Shown here in pieces: positions 21,218-32,324 of a DNA stretch of 33,831 nt. Every line of letters starts with the position of its first letter. Within the stretch, counting starts at the first letter, position 1. A model generated the notes under the pieces. The model was not told where the DNA came from and made no database searches. It saw only the letters and a list, made by a program, of their open reading frames with translations. A program made the position numbers and the translations under genes. Origin of the DNA: Candidatus Rokubacteria bacterium CSP1-6 (lineage in GTDB: Bacteria; Methylomirabilota; Methylomirabilia; Rokubacteriales; CSP1-6); NCBI GenBank assembly GCA_001443385.1, contig LDXP01000022.1, positions 1-33,831 of the forward strand, in the 5' to 3' direction.

Positions 21218-21700
21218 ATGCTCTGGAAAAAGGTGACGAAGGTGGCGGCGACCGCCGGGGCCGCGGAAGGCTCCACGCCCCTCAACGCCTTCGACAACGC
21301 GCTCCTGGCGGCGGGTATCGGCAACATCAACCTCATCAAGGTTTCCAGCATCGTCCCCCCCGACGTGGACATCGTGGATCTCCCCAGGATCAAGCCGGGC
21401 GCCCTCATCCCCACCGCCTACGCCGAGGCGACGGGGGACGTCCCCGGCCAGGTGGTCTCGGCCGCGGTCGGCTACGCTCTGCCCGAGGACCGGACCCGGC
21501 CAGGGGTGATCATGGAGTACCACGATGGGGCCTCCCGGGCCGAGGCCGAGCGGACGATCCGCCAGATGCTGGAGGAGGCCTTCCGGGTCCGAGGGGAGAC
21601 CATTCGGGAGTGGAAGGTGTTCGCCGCCGAGCACCGGGTGGAGCGCATCGGCTGCGCGGTGGCGGCGGTCGTGCTCCTGTCAGAAGAGGACATCCTCTAG
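21218..21700 (+). CDS. pdaD: Pyruvoyl-dependent arginine decarboxylase (PvlArgDC)
   Basis: This enzyme converts arginine to agmatine. It is the small pyruvoyl type known from archaea, Chlamydia and scattered bacteria, unrelated to PLP-dependent SpeA. The 160-residue proenzyme has GSTPLNAFDNALLAAGIGN (18-36) and the self-cleavage motif KVSSIVPPD (41-49); cleavage is expected between Ser43 and Ser44, leaving a pyruvoyl group. Family landmarks LIPTAYAEATGD, VSAAVGYALPEDR and GVIMEYHDG follow, the last supplying the active-site glutamate. Ribosome-binding site GGAAGGAGGG. It heads an operon with the ureohydrolase and methyltransferase genes. The combination with SpeD and SpeE makes arginine the likely source of the polyamine backbone. 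Confidence 0.95.
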   Translation: MLWKKVTKVAATAGAAEGSTPLNAFDNALLAAGIGNINLIKVSSIVPPDVDIVDLPRIKPGALIPTAYAEATGDVPGQVVSAAVGYALPEDRTRPGVIMEYHDGASRAEAERTIRQMLEEAFRVRGETIREWKVFAAEHRVERIGCAVAAVVLLSEEDIL

Positions 21701-21746
21701 CCGGTCGAGCGGCCTGGCCGCAGGGACCGCCAGCGGGCCGGGACCC

Positions 21747-22604
21747 ATGAGACCCGTTTCTCCTCGCTTCATCGCCTGCACCCGTTCCCCCGACGAAGCC
21801 CAGGTCGTCTTCTTCGGCATCCCCTTCGAAGGCACGGTGAACCTCAGGAAAGGCGCCGACCGCGGCCCCCTGGACCTCCGCCTGGCCTCCGACTCCATCG
21901 AGACCTACTCGCCGGCCCTTGGCAGGGACCTGGAGGATCTGGCCATGGCCGACCTCGGCGACTGCGAGCTGCCCGATGCCCCGCCGCGCGTCCAACTGGA
22001 GGCGGCCCGGGAGGAGATTCGCCGCTTCTGGCGGCCGGGGCTCCGCTCGGTGATGCTGGGTGGCGACCACACGGCCACGCTTCCCGTCATCGAGGTCCTG
22101 GCCGCTGCCGTCCCGGGCCTCAGGATCCTCCACTTCGACGCCCACCCCGACACGCGGGAGGAGTTCCTCGGGGAGCGCTTCTGCTACGCCTCCGCCATGG
22201 CCCGCGTGATGGAGGTGGTGCCGCCGGAGCGGGTCTTCCAGGTCGGCATGCGGACGGGCTCCCGGGAGGAGTTCGAGCGCCGGCTGCCGAACTTCTTTCC
22301 GGTGACCGCCATCTCCCCCGGCGACGCCGTCAGGGGGATCCTGCCAGAGCTGCGCCGTCACCCCCTCTACGTGACGATCGACATTGACGTCCTGGACCCG
22401 TCCGAGGCTCCCGGCACCGGCTCGCCCGAGCCCGGCGGCCTCCGGGTGCCAGAGGTCGTCGAGCTCATCCGGCTCCTCCAGGGCTGCGACGTGGTGGGGA
22501 CGGACCTGGTGGAGGTGGCCCACGCCCACGATCCTTCCGGGCGAACCGGGATTGCCGGCTCCTGGATCCTCCGGGAAGCCATCCTGACGTGGTGGGGAAA
22601 ATGA
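21747..22604 (+). CDS. speB: Agmatinase-family ureohydrolase (SpeB-like) with an altered active-site position
   Basis: Family members cleave urea from agmatine or related guanidino compounds with two Mn2+ ions. The start is the ATG at 21747 (MRPVSPRFIACTRSPDEAQV), 46 bases after the decarboxylase stop. Metal ligands are all visible: His108 in MLGGDHTATLP, Asp131/His133/Asp135 in HFDAHPDTREEF, and Asp212/Asp214 in VTIDIDVLDPSEAPGTG. Between them the family has a conserved histidine (L-G-x-x-[FY]-S-H-A-[CST], equivalent to arginase His141); here it reads LGERFCYASAM, with Tyr147 in that place. Length (285 aa) is normal. The substrate may be agmatine or N1-aminopropylagmatine. Its TGA overlaps the methyltransferase ATG. 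Confidence 0.88.
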   Translation: MRPVSPRFIACTRSPDEAQVVFFGIPFEGTVNLRKGADRGPLDLRLASDSIETYSPALGRDLEDLAMADLGDCELPDAPPRVQLEAAREEIRRFWRPGLRSVMLGGDHTATLPVIEVLAAAVPGLRILHFDAHPDTREEFLGERFCYASAMARVMEVVPPERVFQVGMRTGSREEFERRLPNFFPVTAISPGDAVRGILPELRRHPLYVTIDIDVLDPSEAPGTGSPEPGGLRVPEVVELIRLLQGCDVVGTDLVEVAHAHDPSGRTGIAGSWILREAILTWWGK

Positions 22605-23404
22605 CCACGCACCACGATCCTGGCCGACCGCCGAGGCCGCGGCAGGAGTACTCGGCGCCCCGCTACTACGAGGTCGCCTTCGACCTCAACCGAAAAGCCG
22701 AGGTTGACTTCCTCGTCCACTGCTTCAAGCGCTACAGCCGGCGTCCGGCGCGGCGTGTCCTGGACATCGCCTGCGGCACCGGCCCTCACCTCTTCCGCCT
22801 GGCCCGGCGGGGCTGCCGGATGGTCGGGCTCGACCTTTCCCGCGACAACATCGCCTACGTCCGCGACCGGGCGGCGGCCCTAGGCCTCCCCGTTTCCCTC
22901 CACGTGGCCGACATGAGCCGCTTCACGCTGCCCGAGCCCGTGGACGCGGCCATCTGCATGCAGGACTCCCAGGGCCACCTCCTGACCAACGAGCAGATCC
23001 TGAGCCACTTCGAGGCCGTCGCCCGCGCCGTCAGGCCCGGCGGGCTCTATATCTTCGACCGCTTCATCCCCTCCTCGTGGACGAATCCGGCCCGGCGCTG
23101 GTCCTGGACTCAGCGACGGGGAAAGCTCACCGTGCGCGCTACCTTCTCGGCGCTGGAAGCGGTCAATCCCGTCACGCAGGTCTTCAGGGAGGACATGGAC
23201 TTCGAGGTGGTGGAGAACGGGGCCATGCGGCGCTACCACCAGCAGCACCTCTCCCGGATGGTCTTCCCCCAAGAACTGAAGGCGCTGGTGGCGCTGGCGG
23301 GCGGATTCGAGTTCGTGCAGTGGTTCTACGGCTTCAAGCCCCACCAGGTGCTCGACCGCGCCAAGCACCCCCTGATGATGATCGTTGTCCTCCGCCGGCG
23401 CTAA
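22601..23404 (+). CDS. Class I SAM-dependent methyltransferase in the polyamine operon
   Basis: This 267-residue protein starts at an ATG overlapping the ureohydrolase stop (ATGA). Motif I is VLDIACGTGPHLFRLARRG (about 53-71), with the acidic ribose-binding residue in GLDLSRDNIAY and motif IV-like text in DAAICMQDSQGHLLTNEQIL. The post-motif RPGGLYIFDRFIPSSW is typical of small-molecule methyltransferases of the Methyltransf_25/11 type. The C-terminal half (FREDMDFEVVENGAMRRYHQ) resembles that group's substrate lid. Nothing in the sequence identifies the acceptor. Tight coupling to polyamine genes makes a polyamine or a related amine a possible substrate, which is inference from context only. 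Confidence 0.85.
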   Translation: MTTHHDPGRPPRPRQEYSAPRYYEVAFDLNRKAEVDFLVHCFKRYSRRPARRVLDIACGTGPHLFRLARRGCRMVGLDLSRDNIAYVRDRAAALGLPVSLHVADMSRFTLPEPVDAAICMQDSQGHLLTNEQILSHFEAVARAVRPGGLYIFDRFIPSSWTNPARRWSWTQRRGKLTVRATFSALEAVNPVTQVFREDMDFEVVENGAMRRYHQQHLSRMVFPQELKALVALAGGFEFVQWFYGFKPHQVLDRAKHPLMMIVVLRRR

Positions 23405-24593
23405 GCGCTCCGCCCTCGACGGGGCCAAGCTGATTCTGAAGCGCGGCCGGGACGGCCGGGTCAGGGCCGGCCACCCGTGGATTTACCGCGGCGAGGTGGC
23501 CGAGGTCGTCGGCGCCTGGAAGGCCGGCGAGGCCGTGGACGTCCTCGACAGCCAGGGCCGCTTCCTCGGCCGCGGCTTCTACAACCCCCGCCCCTCCCTG
23601 GTCTGCCGCCTCCTCACCCGCCGTGACGAGCCCGTGGACGGCGCCTTCTTCCGGCGACGGGTCGAGGCGGCCCTCGCCCTCCGGCGGGAAGCCGGGCTCG
23701 CCTCCGACGCCTTCAGGGTCGTCTGGAGCGAGGCCGACGGGCTCCCGGGCCTCGTCGTTGACCGCTACGCCACCGTCGCCGTGATCCGCTGCCTCACCCT
23801 GGGGATGACCCGTTGCCGGCCGTGGATCGTCGAGGCCCTCCGGAGCCTCGAAGGAATCACCCACTACTACGGTCACGACGAGGAGGTGGCCGGCAGGCTG
23901 GAAGGGTTGGAGCCGCTCCAGGGGTGGATCGGCGAGGCGGGGCCGGCGGAAGTGGAGATCCGGGAAGAGCCGTGCCGGTTCGTGGTGGCGATCGAGGGGG
24001 GCCAGAAGACGGGCTTCTACCTGGACCAGCGCGAAAACCGGGCGCTCGTGGCCGGCCTGGCGCGCGCGAAGACGTTCCTCGACGTCTTCTGCTATACGGG
24101 AGCCTTCGCCTGCCAGGGGCTCGTCGCCGGCGCCACGCGCGCCGTGGCCATCGAATCGTCGCCGGAAGCCTTGGCACTCGCCCGGAGGAACCTAGAACTG
24201 AACGCCGTGGCGGACCGGGCGGAACTCAGGGAGGGGAACGCCTTCGATCTCCTCCGGGCGACGGAGCGCAGGGGTGAGCGCTTCGACCTGATCGTGCTGG
24301 ACCCCCCGCCCTTCACGCGGACCAAGACGGCGCTCGAGGCGGCGGCGCGGGGCTACAAGGAGATCAACCTGCGGGCGCTCCGTCTCTTGAACCCCGGCGG
24401 GATTCTCGCCACCTTCTCCTGCTCCCACCACGTCTCGCCGGCCCAGTTCGAGGAGATCGTCCGGGCGGCGGCCGCCGACGCGGGCGTGACCGTGCGAGTG
24501 CACGCTGCCCTCACCCAGAGCCGCGATCACCCAGTCCTGCTGAATGTCCCCGAGACCCGCTACCTGAAGGGACTGTTGCTGGAAGCGGTGTGA
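23385..24593 (+). CDS. rlmI: 23S rRNA m5C methyltransferase, RlmI/RlmK-like
   Basis: RlmI-type enzymes combine an N-terminal PUA domain with a Rossmann methyltransferase and modify a cytosine of 23S rRNA (C1962 in E. coli). The PUA part is visible as LKRGRDGRVRAGHPWIYRGE and VLDSQGRFLGRGFYNP. The middle reads WSEADGLPGLVVDRY and EGGQKTGFYLDQRENR, and the SAM domain has FLDVFCYTGAFACQGL, LDPPPFTRTK and a catalytic-type cysteine in ATFSCSHHVS. Length (402 aa) is typical. The listed start is a TTG at 23385, 20 bases inside the upstream gene; no better start with a clear ribosome-binding site precedes the PUA domain, so the exact start is uncertain. Confidence 0.93.
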   Translation: MSSAGAKRSALDGAKLILKRGRDGRVRAGHPWIYRGEVAEVVGAWKAGEAVDVLDSQGRFLGRGFYNPRPSLVCRLLTRRDEPVDGAFFRRRVEAALALRREAGLASDAFRVVWSEADGLPGLVVDRYATVAVIRCLTLGMTRCRPWIVEALRSLEGITHYYGHDEEVAGRLEGLEPLQGWIGEAGPAEVEIREEPCRFVVAIEGGQKTGFYLDQRENRALVAGLARAKTFLDVFCYTGAFACQGLVAGATRAVAIESSPEALALARRNLELNAVADRAELREGNAFDLLRATERRGERFDLIVLDPPPFTRTKTALEAAARGYKEINLRALRLLNPGGILATFSCSHHVSPAQFEEIVRAAAADAGVTVRVHAALTQSRDHPVLLNVPETRYLKGLLLEAV

Positions 24594-24596
24594 ACG

Positions 24597-24641
24597 CCCC
24601 TCACCCTGCCTCTCCCCAGAGGGGAGAGGGGAAGAGGTGAG
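24597..24641. repeat. Double-stem palindromic repeat, copy 3
   Basis: Inner arms cctctcccc (24609-24617) and ggggagagg (24621-24629) are perfect around an AGA loop; outer arms ctcacc (24600-24605) and ggtgag (24636-24641) are shorter than in the other copies. It occupies the whole gap between the convergent rlmI and histidine-kinase genes, a natural place for a bidirectional transcription barrier. Confidence 0.78.
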
Positions 24642-24647
24642 AAACAT

Positions 24648-26308
24648 TTAAGTGGGGCGGGAGGCGGCGTGGCGGAGGAGGGCGGAGACGTCGTCCAAGG
24701 TGAAGGGCTTGGGGAGCGTCAGCGCCCCGGCCTCTTTGACTAGCTCGAGAAGCTCCGGCGACCGCGCGTTGCCGCTCATGAATGCCATGCGGTGAGCCAG
24801 GGGCGACCGGCACTCTCTCAGGGCCTCCCACAGCTGCCGGCCGCTCATCCCGGGCATCTTGAGGTCCACGATCAGGAGATCGAAGCTCGCCTTCTCCACG
24901 CGGGCGAGGGCGGCCCGGCCGTCCCTCGCCACCTCGGCCTCGTGGCCGAGCCGGCGGAGCAGGCCCCTCAGAACTCCCGCCACGCCCGCTTCGTCCTCGA
25001 CCACCAGCACCTTGAGCGCCTTGTGTGGGAGGGTCGGAGCCGCCCCGGGCTCGGCAGGAGGGACGCCGACGGGGAGCTCGAGGATGAACGCCGCCCCGCC
25101 CTCGGGGCGGTTCTCGGCCCAGAGGCGGCCGCCGTGCTCGGTCACGATCCGGTAGGAGACGCTGAGCCCGAGCCCGGTGCCCACGCCCGGCGGCTTGGTG
25201 GTGAAGAACGGGTCGAAAAGCCGCGGCAGGTGCTCCGGGGAAATCCCGGGGCCGTCGTCGAGGACCTCCACCCTCACGCCGGCCTCGAGGGGGCGCACGC
25301 GGGCGATGAGGGTGCCCCGGTCCTGGGTTTCCTTCATGGCCTGGTGGGCGTTCTGGACCAGGTTGAGAAAGACCTGCTGGAGCTGGTTCTCGTCGGCCCA
25401 GACCTGCGATGCCGGCTCGAACTCCGTCACCACCCGGATGTCGTCGGTGCGCAGCTGGTAACCCTTGAGGTCGAGGACGCGCTGGAGCTGGTCGGTGACC
25501 GCGCAGAGGGTGCGCTGGGGCGGGTAGCGACCGGCGAAGAGGAGCAGGCTCTGGACGATCCGGGCCGCGCGCACCGTCTCATCCGAGATGGCCTGAAAGT
25601 GCTCCTTCAGCTCCTTGCCCAGGTTGCTCAGGAGGAGGAGCTGGATCTCACCCAGGATCGTCGTCAGGGGGTTGTTGATCTCGTGGGCCACGCCCGCGGC
25701 CAGCTCGCCGACGGCCGAAAGCTTCTCGGCGTGGATCAGCTCGGCCTGGGTGCGGCGAAGCTCCTCCAGCTGGCGCCGGAGCTCGGAGTAGAGGCGCGCG
25801 TTGTCGAGCGCCAGGCCGATCTGGTCGGCCGCTGCCTCCAGGAGGGTCACCTCCTCGTCGGAGAACGGGTCCGGCGTCTGCCGGCCGAGCGAGAGCGTCC
25901 CGAGGATCCGGTCCCGCGCCCGGATGGGAACGCAGACGAAGCCCCTGATCCCCTCGGCCTCCACCACGGGGCGCGCGGCCGGCAGGAGGTCTGGCGAGAC
26001 CTGCACATTCTCCACCACCAGGGTGCGCCCTTGGGCCGCCGCGTGGCCGATCAACCCCTCGCCGAAGGGAAGCGTCAGGTTCACGTCGCGGAGCCGGGGG
26101 GAGAGGCCCCGGTGACCCCGGAGGATGAGCGAGTGGCCGTCGGGGGTGAGGAGGTGGAAGGAGGCGAGCTCGTGCCCCGTCACCTCTGTGAGGGCCGCGA
26201 GGGATTTCTCCAGGACCTCCTCGAAATCAAGGGAGCGGCTGACCGCGGCGGCGACGGTGCGGAGGATGGCCAGATGGCGGCCGACCGGGCCTTCAGTGGA
26301 ACGGCTGG

Positions 26309-26312
<4 letters not shown>
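24648..26312 (-). CDS. Hybrid sensor histidine kinase (GAF-HisKA-HATPase-REC)
   Basis: This 554-residue soluble sensor has no membrane segments. Residues about 17-172 form a GAF domain (FEEVLEKSLAALTEV to ADQIGLALDNARLY), followed by a coiled-coil linker and the H-box ELAAGVAHEINNPLTTIL with His210. The ATPase domain shows QQVFLNLVQNAHQAM (N-box), LDDGPGISPEHLPRLFDPFF and GTGLGLSVSYRIV. A receiver domain fused at the C-terminus has VVEDEAG, the phospho-acceptor Asp483 in IVDLKMPGMSG, and the lysine in LPKPF. Its ATG overlaps the alaS stop, so it is translated with alanyl-tRNA synthetase. No separate output regulator is encoded nearby; the signal sensed by GAF is unknown. Confidence 0.94.
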
Positions 26313-28977
<2,665 letters not shown>

Positions 28978-28981
<4 letters not shown>

Positions 28982-29472
28982 TCCTCGATGTCCACGCGCA
29001 AAAGGCGGCGGAGGACGCGCCCCACCACGTCGGCCGGGTATCCCCGGCGCAGCAGGTAATCCCTGAGCCGCGCGGGCGCCCGCTCCGCCTTCTTCCGCCG
29101 GAGCCCCGGCAGCCGGCGCCGGGCCGCCTCCAGGGCGCGCTCGTCCTCGCCCGCGTCCCGGAAGGCGTCGCGGATCGCGGCGTCGGCGAGCGGGCGCGGC
29201 ACGCCCTTCTGCCCGAGCTCGCTCTTGAGTCTCAGGCTCCCCAGGTTGCGGCGGCTCGCGCGCCCCTCCGCCCACTGCCGGGCGAAGGCCCGATCGTCCA
29301 CATACCCCTGAGCCTCCAGATCCGCCACGACGGCCTGAGCCACCTCGAGGGGAGCGCCCCGCCGGCGAAGCCGCGCGGTCAGATCGCGGCGGCTCCAGGG
29401 CTTTCGGGAGAGGAGATCGTAGGCGACCCGCTTGGCCGCCCGCGCGTCGAGACTCTTACGACGGGGCGGCAC
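28978..29472 (-). CDS. recX: Regulatory protein RecX
   Basis: RecX binds RecA filaments and limits their activity. This 164-residue, arginine-rich helical protein has the repeating three-helix modules of the family: AYDLLSRKPWSRRDLTARLR, VVADLEAQGYVDDRAFARQW, and LRLKSELGQKGVPRPLADAA, where L-G-x-x-R-[LI]-x-x-E-L is the usual central motif. It starts at a GTG (29472), 10 bases after pilT, and its stop overlaps the alaS ATG. It is separated from recA by pilT but transcribed in the same direction, which supports the functional link. Confidence 0.9.
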
Positions 29473-29482
29473 GGAAGGCCGG

Positions 29483-30670
29483 CTACTTGTCCTTCTTGAA
29501 GAAGGTGGGCCCGCCGGCCGCCGGAGCCCCGGGGGCCGGGCGGGCCCCGGGCTTGCCGGGCTCCCCCGAGCCGACCTCCCAGGTCATCTCGGCCGCAGAG
29601 AAGATGCCGCGGATCTTGAGCGCGAAGTCGTCCGGGTTGGTCGCCGCTTCCATCGCCGTCTCGAGGCTGATCATGTCGTCCCGGTAGAGGGCCAGAAGCG
29701 ACTGGTCGAAGGTCTGCATCCCGTACTGCGACTGGCCGGCGGCGATGGTCGCGGGAATCTGGGGCGTCTTCTCCCTGTCGCGGATGGAGTCCCGGATGAC
29801 GCCGGTGGCCACCATCACCTCCACAGCAGGCACCCGGCCCTTGCCGCCCGCCTTGATCACGAGCCGCTGGGAAATGATGCCCTGCATGACCCCGGAGAGC
29901 TGGGAGCGGATCTGATCCTCCTGGTGCGGCGGGAAGGTCCCGATGAGACGGTTCACGGTCTCGGTGGCGTTCAGCGTGTGGAGGGTGGACAGGACGAGGT
30001 GGCCGGTCTCGGCCGCGTGCAGGGCCACCGCCATGGTCTCGGCGTCGCGCATCTCGCCCACCAGGATCACGTCCGGGTCCTCGCGGAGGGCGGCGCGGAG
30101 CGCCTGGGCGAAGCCCGCGGTGTCCTGCCCGACCTCGCGCTGGTCCACCACGCAGGTCTTGTCCTCGTGGACGAACTCAATGGGATCCTCGATGGTGATG
30201 ATGTGGTCGTTGCGGTAGCGGTTCATGTAGTCGATCATCGCGGCCAGCGTCGTGGATTTGCCCGAGCCTGTCACGCCGGTCACGAGGATCATCCCGCGCC
30301 GATCCATCGCGAGCTTCTCGAGCACCTTGGGCAGGTGCAGATCCTCGAAGGCGGGGATCTTGTGGGGGATCGCCCGGAGCGAGGCGTGAACCTCTCCCTT
30401 GGCGAGGAAGAGGTTGACGCGGAAGCGGCCGGTGCTCTTCACGGTGTAGGCCAGGTCCTGCTCTTTCCCGTCCTCCAGGAGCCCGGTGAGCCGCTGGGGC
30501 TTCAGGAGCCGCTTGGCCAAGTCCAGCATGTAGTCCTGGGTGATGACGTCCCAGTCCTGCTGGAGTTCGAGCGCCCCGTGGATCCGGAGGATCGGGTGGG
30601 CGCGGGGTTTCAGGTGGACATCGGAGGCGCTGCGCCCCACGCCCTGCCTCAGGATTTCCTCAAACTCCAT
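29483..30670 (-). CDS. pilT: Type IV pilus retraction ATPase PilT
   Basis: PilT is the hexameric cytoplasmic motor that depolymerises type IV pili. Residues 1-115 are the PAS-like N-terminal domain with SASDVHLKPRAHPILRIHG. The core has Walker A TGVTGSGKSTT (131-141), the Asp box IITIEDPIEFVHEDK, Walker B PDVILVGEMRD (199-209) and the His box STLHT (228-232), followed by the AIRNLI-like end region with DQSLLALYRDDMISLETAM. It is 395 residues, longer than typical 345-residue PilT because of a proline/glycine-rich tail (GEPGKPGARPAPGAPAAGGP). No other pilus genes are in the window. Confidence 0.95.
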   Translation of the reverse strand: MEFEEILRQGVGRSASDVHLKPRAHPILRIHGALELQQDWDVITQDYMLDLAKRLLKPQRLTGLLEDGKEQDLAYTVKSTGRFRVNLFLAKGEVHASLRAIPHKIPAFEDLHLPKVLEKLAMDRRGMILVTGVTGSGKSTTLAAMIDYMNRYRNDHIITIEDPIEFVHEDKTCVVDQREVGQDTAGFAQALRAALREDPDVILVGEMRDAETMAVALHAAETGHLVLSTLHTLNATETVNRLIGTFPPHQEDQIRSQLSGVMQGIISQRLVIKAGGKGRVPAVEVMVATGVIRDSIRDREKTPQIPATIAAGQSQYGMQTFDQSLLALYRDDMISLETAMEAATNPDDFALKIRGIFSAAEMTWEVGSGEPGKPGARPAPGAPAAGGPTFFKKDK

Positions 30671-30687
30671 CGTGTTCCTCCCGGCTG

Positions 30688-31707
30688 TTAATGGGGCGCC
30701 GCCACCGCTTTCAATCCGAGGGCGGAGCGCACCTTGGCCTCGAGGTCGGCCAGCACCTTTGGGTTCTCCTTCAGGAACTTCTTCGCGTTCTCCCGCCCCT
30801 GGCCAATCCGCTCGTTCTTGAAGGTGAACCAGGTGCCGGACTTCTCCACCAACCCCTGCTCCACGGCCAGGTCCAGGACGCTCCCCTCCTTCGAGATCCC
30901 CTCGCCGTAGATCATGTCGAACTCGGCCTCGCGGAACGGCGGGGAGAGCTTGTTCTTGACCACCTTCACCTTCGTCCGTGCTCCGATCGAATCCGTGCCG
31001 GACTTGATCGCCTCCTGCCGCCGGATGTCCAGCCGGATCGAGGCGTAGAACTTCAGCGCCCTGCCGCCCGGCGTGACCTCAGGGTTTCCAAACATTATCC
31101 CTATCTTCTCGCGGATCTGGTTGATGAAGATTACCGAGGTCCCCGAGCGCGAGATGGCGGACGTCAGCTTCCGGAGGGCCTGGGACATGAGCCGGGCCTG
31201 GAGGCCCGGGAGCGAGTCGCCCATGTCGCCGTCGAGCTCGGCGCGCGGCACCAGCGCCGCCACCGAATCCACGACGATCACGTCCACCGCGTTGGAGCGG
31301 ACGAGGGTCTCGGTGATCTCCAGCGCCTGCTCGCCGGTGTCGGGCTGGGAGATCAGGAGCTCGTCGGTGTTGACCCCGAGGTTCTTGGAGTACGCGGGAT
31401 CGAGCGCGTGCTCGGCGTCCACGAAGGCGGCGATCCCGCCGAGGCGCTGGGCCTCGGCGATGATGTGGAGCCCGAGGGTCGTCTTCCCGGACGATTCCGG
31501 GCCGAAGATCTCGGTGACGCGGCCGCGGGGGATGCCGCCGATGCCGAGGGCGAGGTCGAGCGCGATCGAGCCCGTGGGGATGACCGGCACCTCGTCGAAC
31601 GCACCGCGGGCGCCCAGGCGCATGACGGCGCCCTTGCCGAACTGCCTCTCGATCTGCGAGATCGCCAGCTCAAGCGCCTGACGGCGGTCGCTCTTCACCT
31701 CAGCCAT
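30688..31707 (-). CDS. recA: Recombinase RecA
   Basis: RecA forms filaments on single-stranded DNA, drives strand exchange and triggers the SOS response. The start is the ATG at 31707 ([20 protein letters not shown]), preceded by AGGGAGAAAAAGC; the 49 in-frame codons upstream contain the promoter and are not coding. Walker A is GPESSGKTT (69-77), followed by CxxDAEHALD-like text ([10 protein letters not shown]), [16 protein letters not shown] (Walker B), the loop L1/L2 regions around [20 protein letters not shown] and [20 protein letters not shown]. At 339 residues it is normal length. pilT follows 17 bases downstream, so the two are likely co-transcribed. Confidence 0.97.
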   Translation of the reverse strand: MAEVKSDRRQALELAISQIERQFGKGAVMRLGARGAFDEVPVIPTGSIALDLALGIGGIPRGRVTEIFGPESSGKTTLGLHIIAEAQRLGGIAAFVDAEHALDPAYSKNLGVNTDELLISQPDTGEQALEITETLVRSNAVDVIVVDSVAALVPRAELDGDMGDSLPGLQARLMSQALRKLTSAISRSGTSVIFINQIREKIGIMFGNPEVTPGGRALKFYASIRLDIRRQEAIKSGTDSIGARTKVKVVKNKLSPPFREAEFDMIYGEGISKEGSVLDLAVEQGLVEKSGTWFTFKNERIGQGRENAKKFLKENPKVLADLEAKVRSALGLKAVAAPH

Positions 31708-31773
31708 GCTTTTTCTCCCTCGCGAGCCGACCCGTGAATAGGGCAAAAAGCCGATGGAACAAGGAGTTACACC

Positions 31774-31803
31774 ATTGTATGGGGGGAGGCCGGGGAAAGT
31801 CAA
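31774..31803 (-). promoter_or_regulatory. recA promoter
   Basis: On the minus strand TTGACT (31798-31803), 18 bases, then TACAAT (31774-31779), giving a leader of about 60 bases before the recA ATG. Both hexamers match the consensus at five of six positions, among the best in the window. I could not identify a convincing LexA box overlapping it. Confidence 0.65.
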
Positions 31804-31884
31804 TTCTAGGCATCGTGGTGCGCCTGTTATGGCGGGAGCGCGGAGCGATGTCAATGTCCAGAATGCAATACGGCTGAAGATCCG

Positions 31885-32259
31885 CTAGGGTCCGCCCCTG
31901 TGGCGCCAGAAGAAGTACTCCACCGTCACCCGGTAGGTCACTGCGGGAGCGGCGAGGATCACCTCGAAGGGGACGCGCCCGCGGGACGGCACATCCCCGT
32001 TAACGTAGCCCCGCGTCCGGCTGACCGACTGGCCGGACGCGTCCAGGCCTTCCACCAGGAGCCGGACGTCTCCGGCCCAGTTGCCGTAGTCGTTGTACAC
32101 GAAGCCCCGGATCGCTGGCTGGCCAGTCTTGGTTTGCTCGGCCTGCCACTCGACGCGGAAGAACTTCTCGGCCTGGGGCGTGCCGAAGTTCTGGGCCCGT
32201 ACCGGCCCTGCGCCGAGGATGACCACCGCAGACAGGATAAGCGCGCTCGCTTTGGACAC
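31885..32259 (-). CDS. Small secreted protein, FxLYD-like beta domain
   Basis: This 124-residue protein starts at a GTG (32259) with GGAGGAGAG nine bases upstream. The N-terminus (VSKASALILSAVVILGAG) is a Sec signal peptide with probable cleavage after VRA, before QNFG. The mature part alternates beta strands: FFRVEWQAEQTKTGQPAIRG, VYNDYGNWAGDVRLLVEGLD, VPFEVILAAPAVTYRVTVEY. This arrangement (a strand pair with a N-x-x-G turn, then a long paired strand) resembles FxLYD-type immunoglobulin-like domains. I do not recognise an orthologue. It lies between the M48 peptidase and recA genes, on the same strand. Confidence 0.75.
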   Translation of the reverse strand: MSKASALILSAVVILGAGPVRAQNFGTPQAEKFFRVEWQAEQTKTGQPAIRGFVYNDYGNWAGDVRLLVEGLDASGQSVSRTRGYVNGDVPSRGRVPFEVILAAPAVTYRVTVEYFFWRHRGGP

Positions 32260-32324
32260 GGGGGGATTCTCTCCTCCGGGTAACGCTCGACGGGGGAGAA
32301 ATGTTCCCCCGGCGGGAGGGGCGG

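Noticed and set aside
31741-31780. Possible LexA/SOS box upstream of recA (GAAC-N4-like half sites)
   Set aside because: The best candidate (gaacaaggagttac) fails the second half-site of the Gram-positive consensus and no E. coli-type CTGT-N8-ACAG is present. SOS control is likely in general but not shown here.
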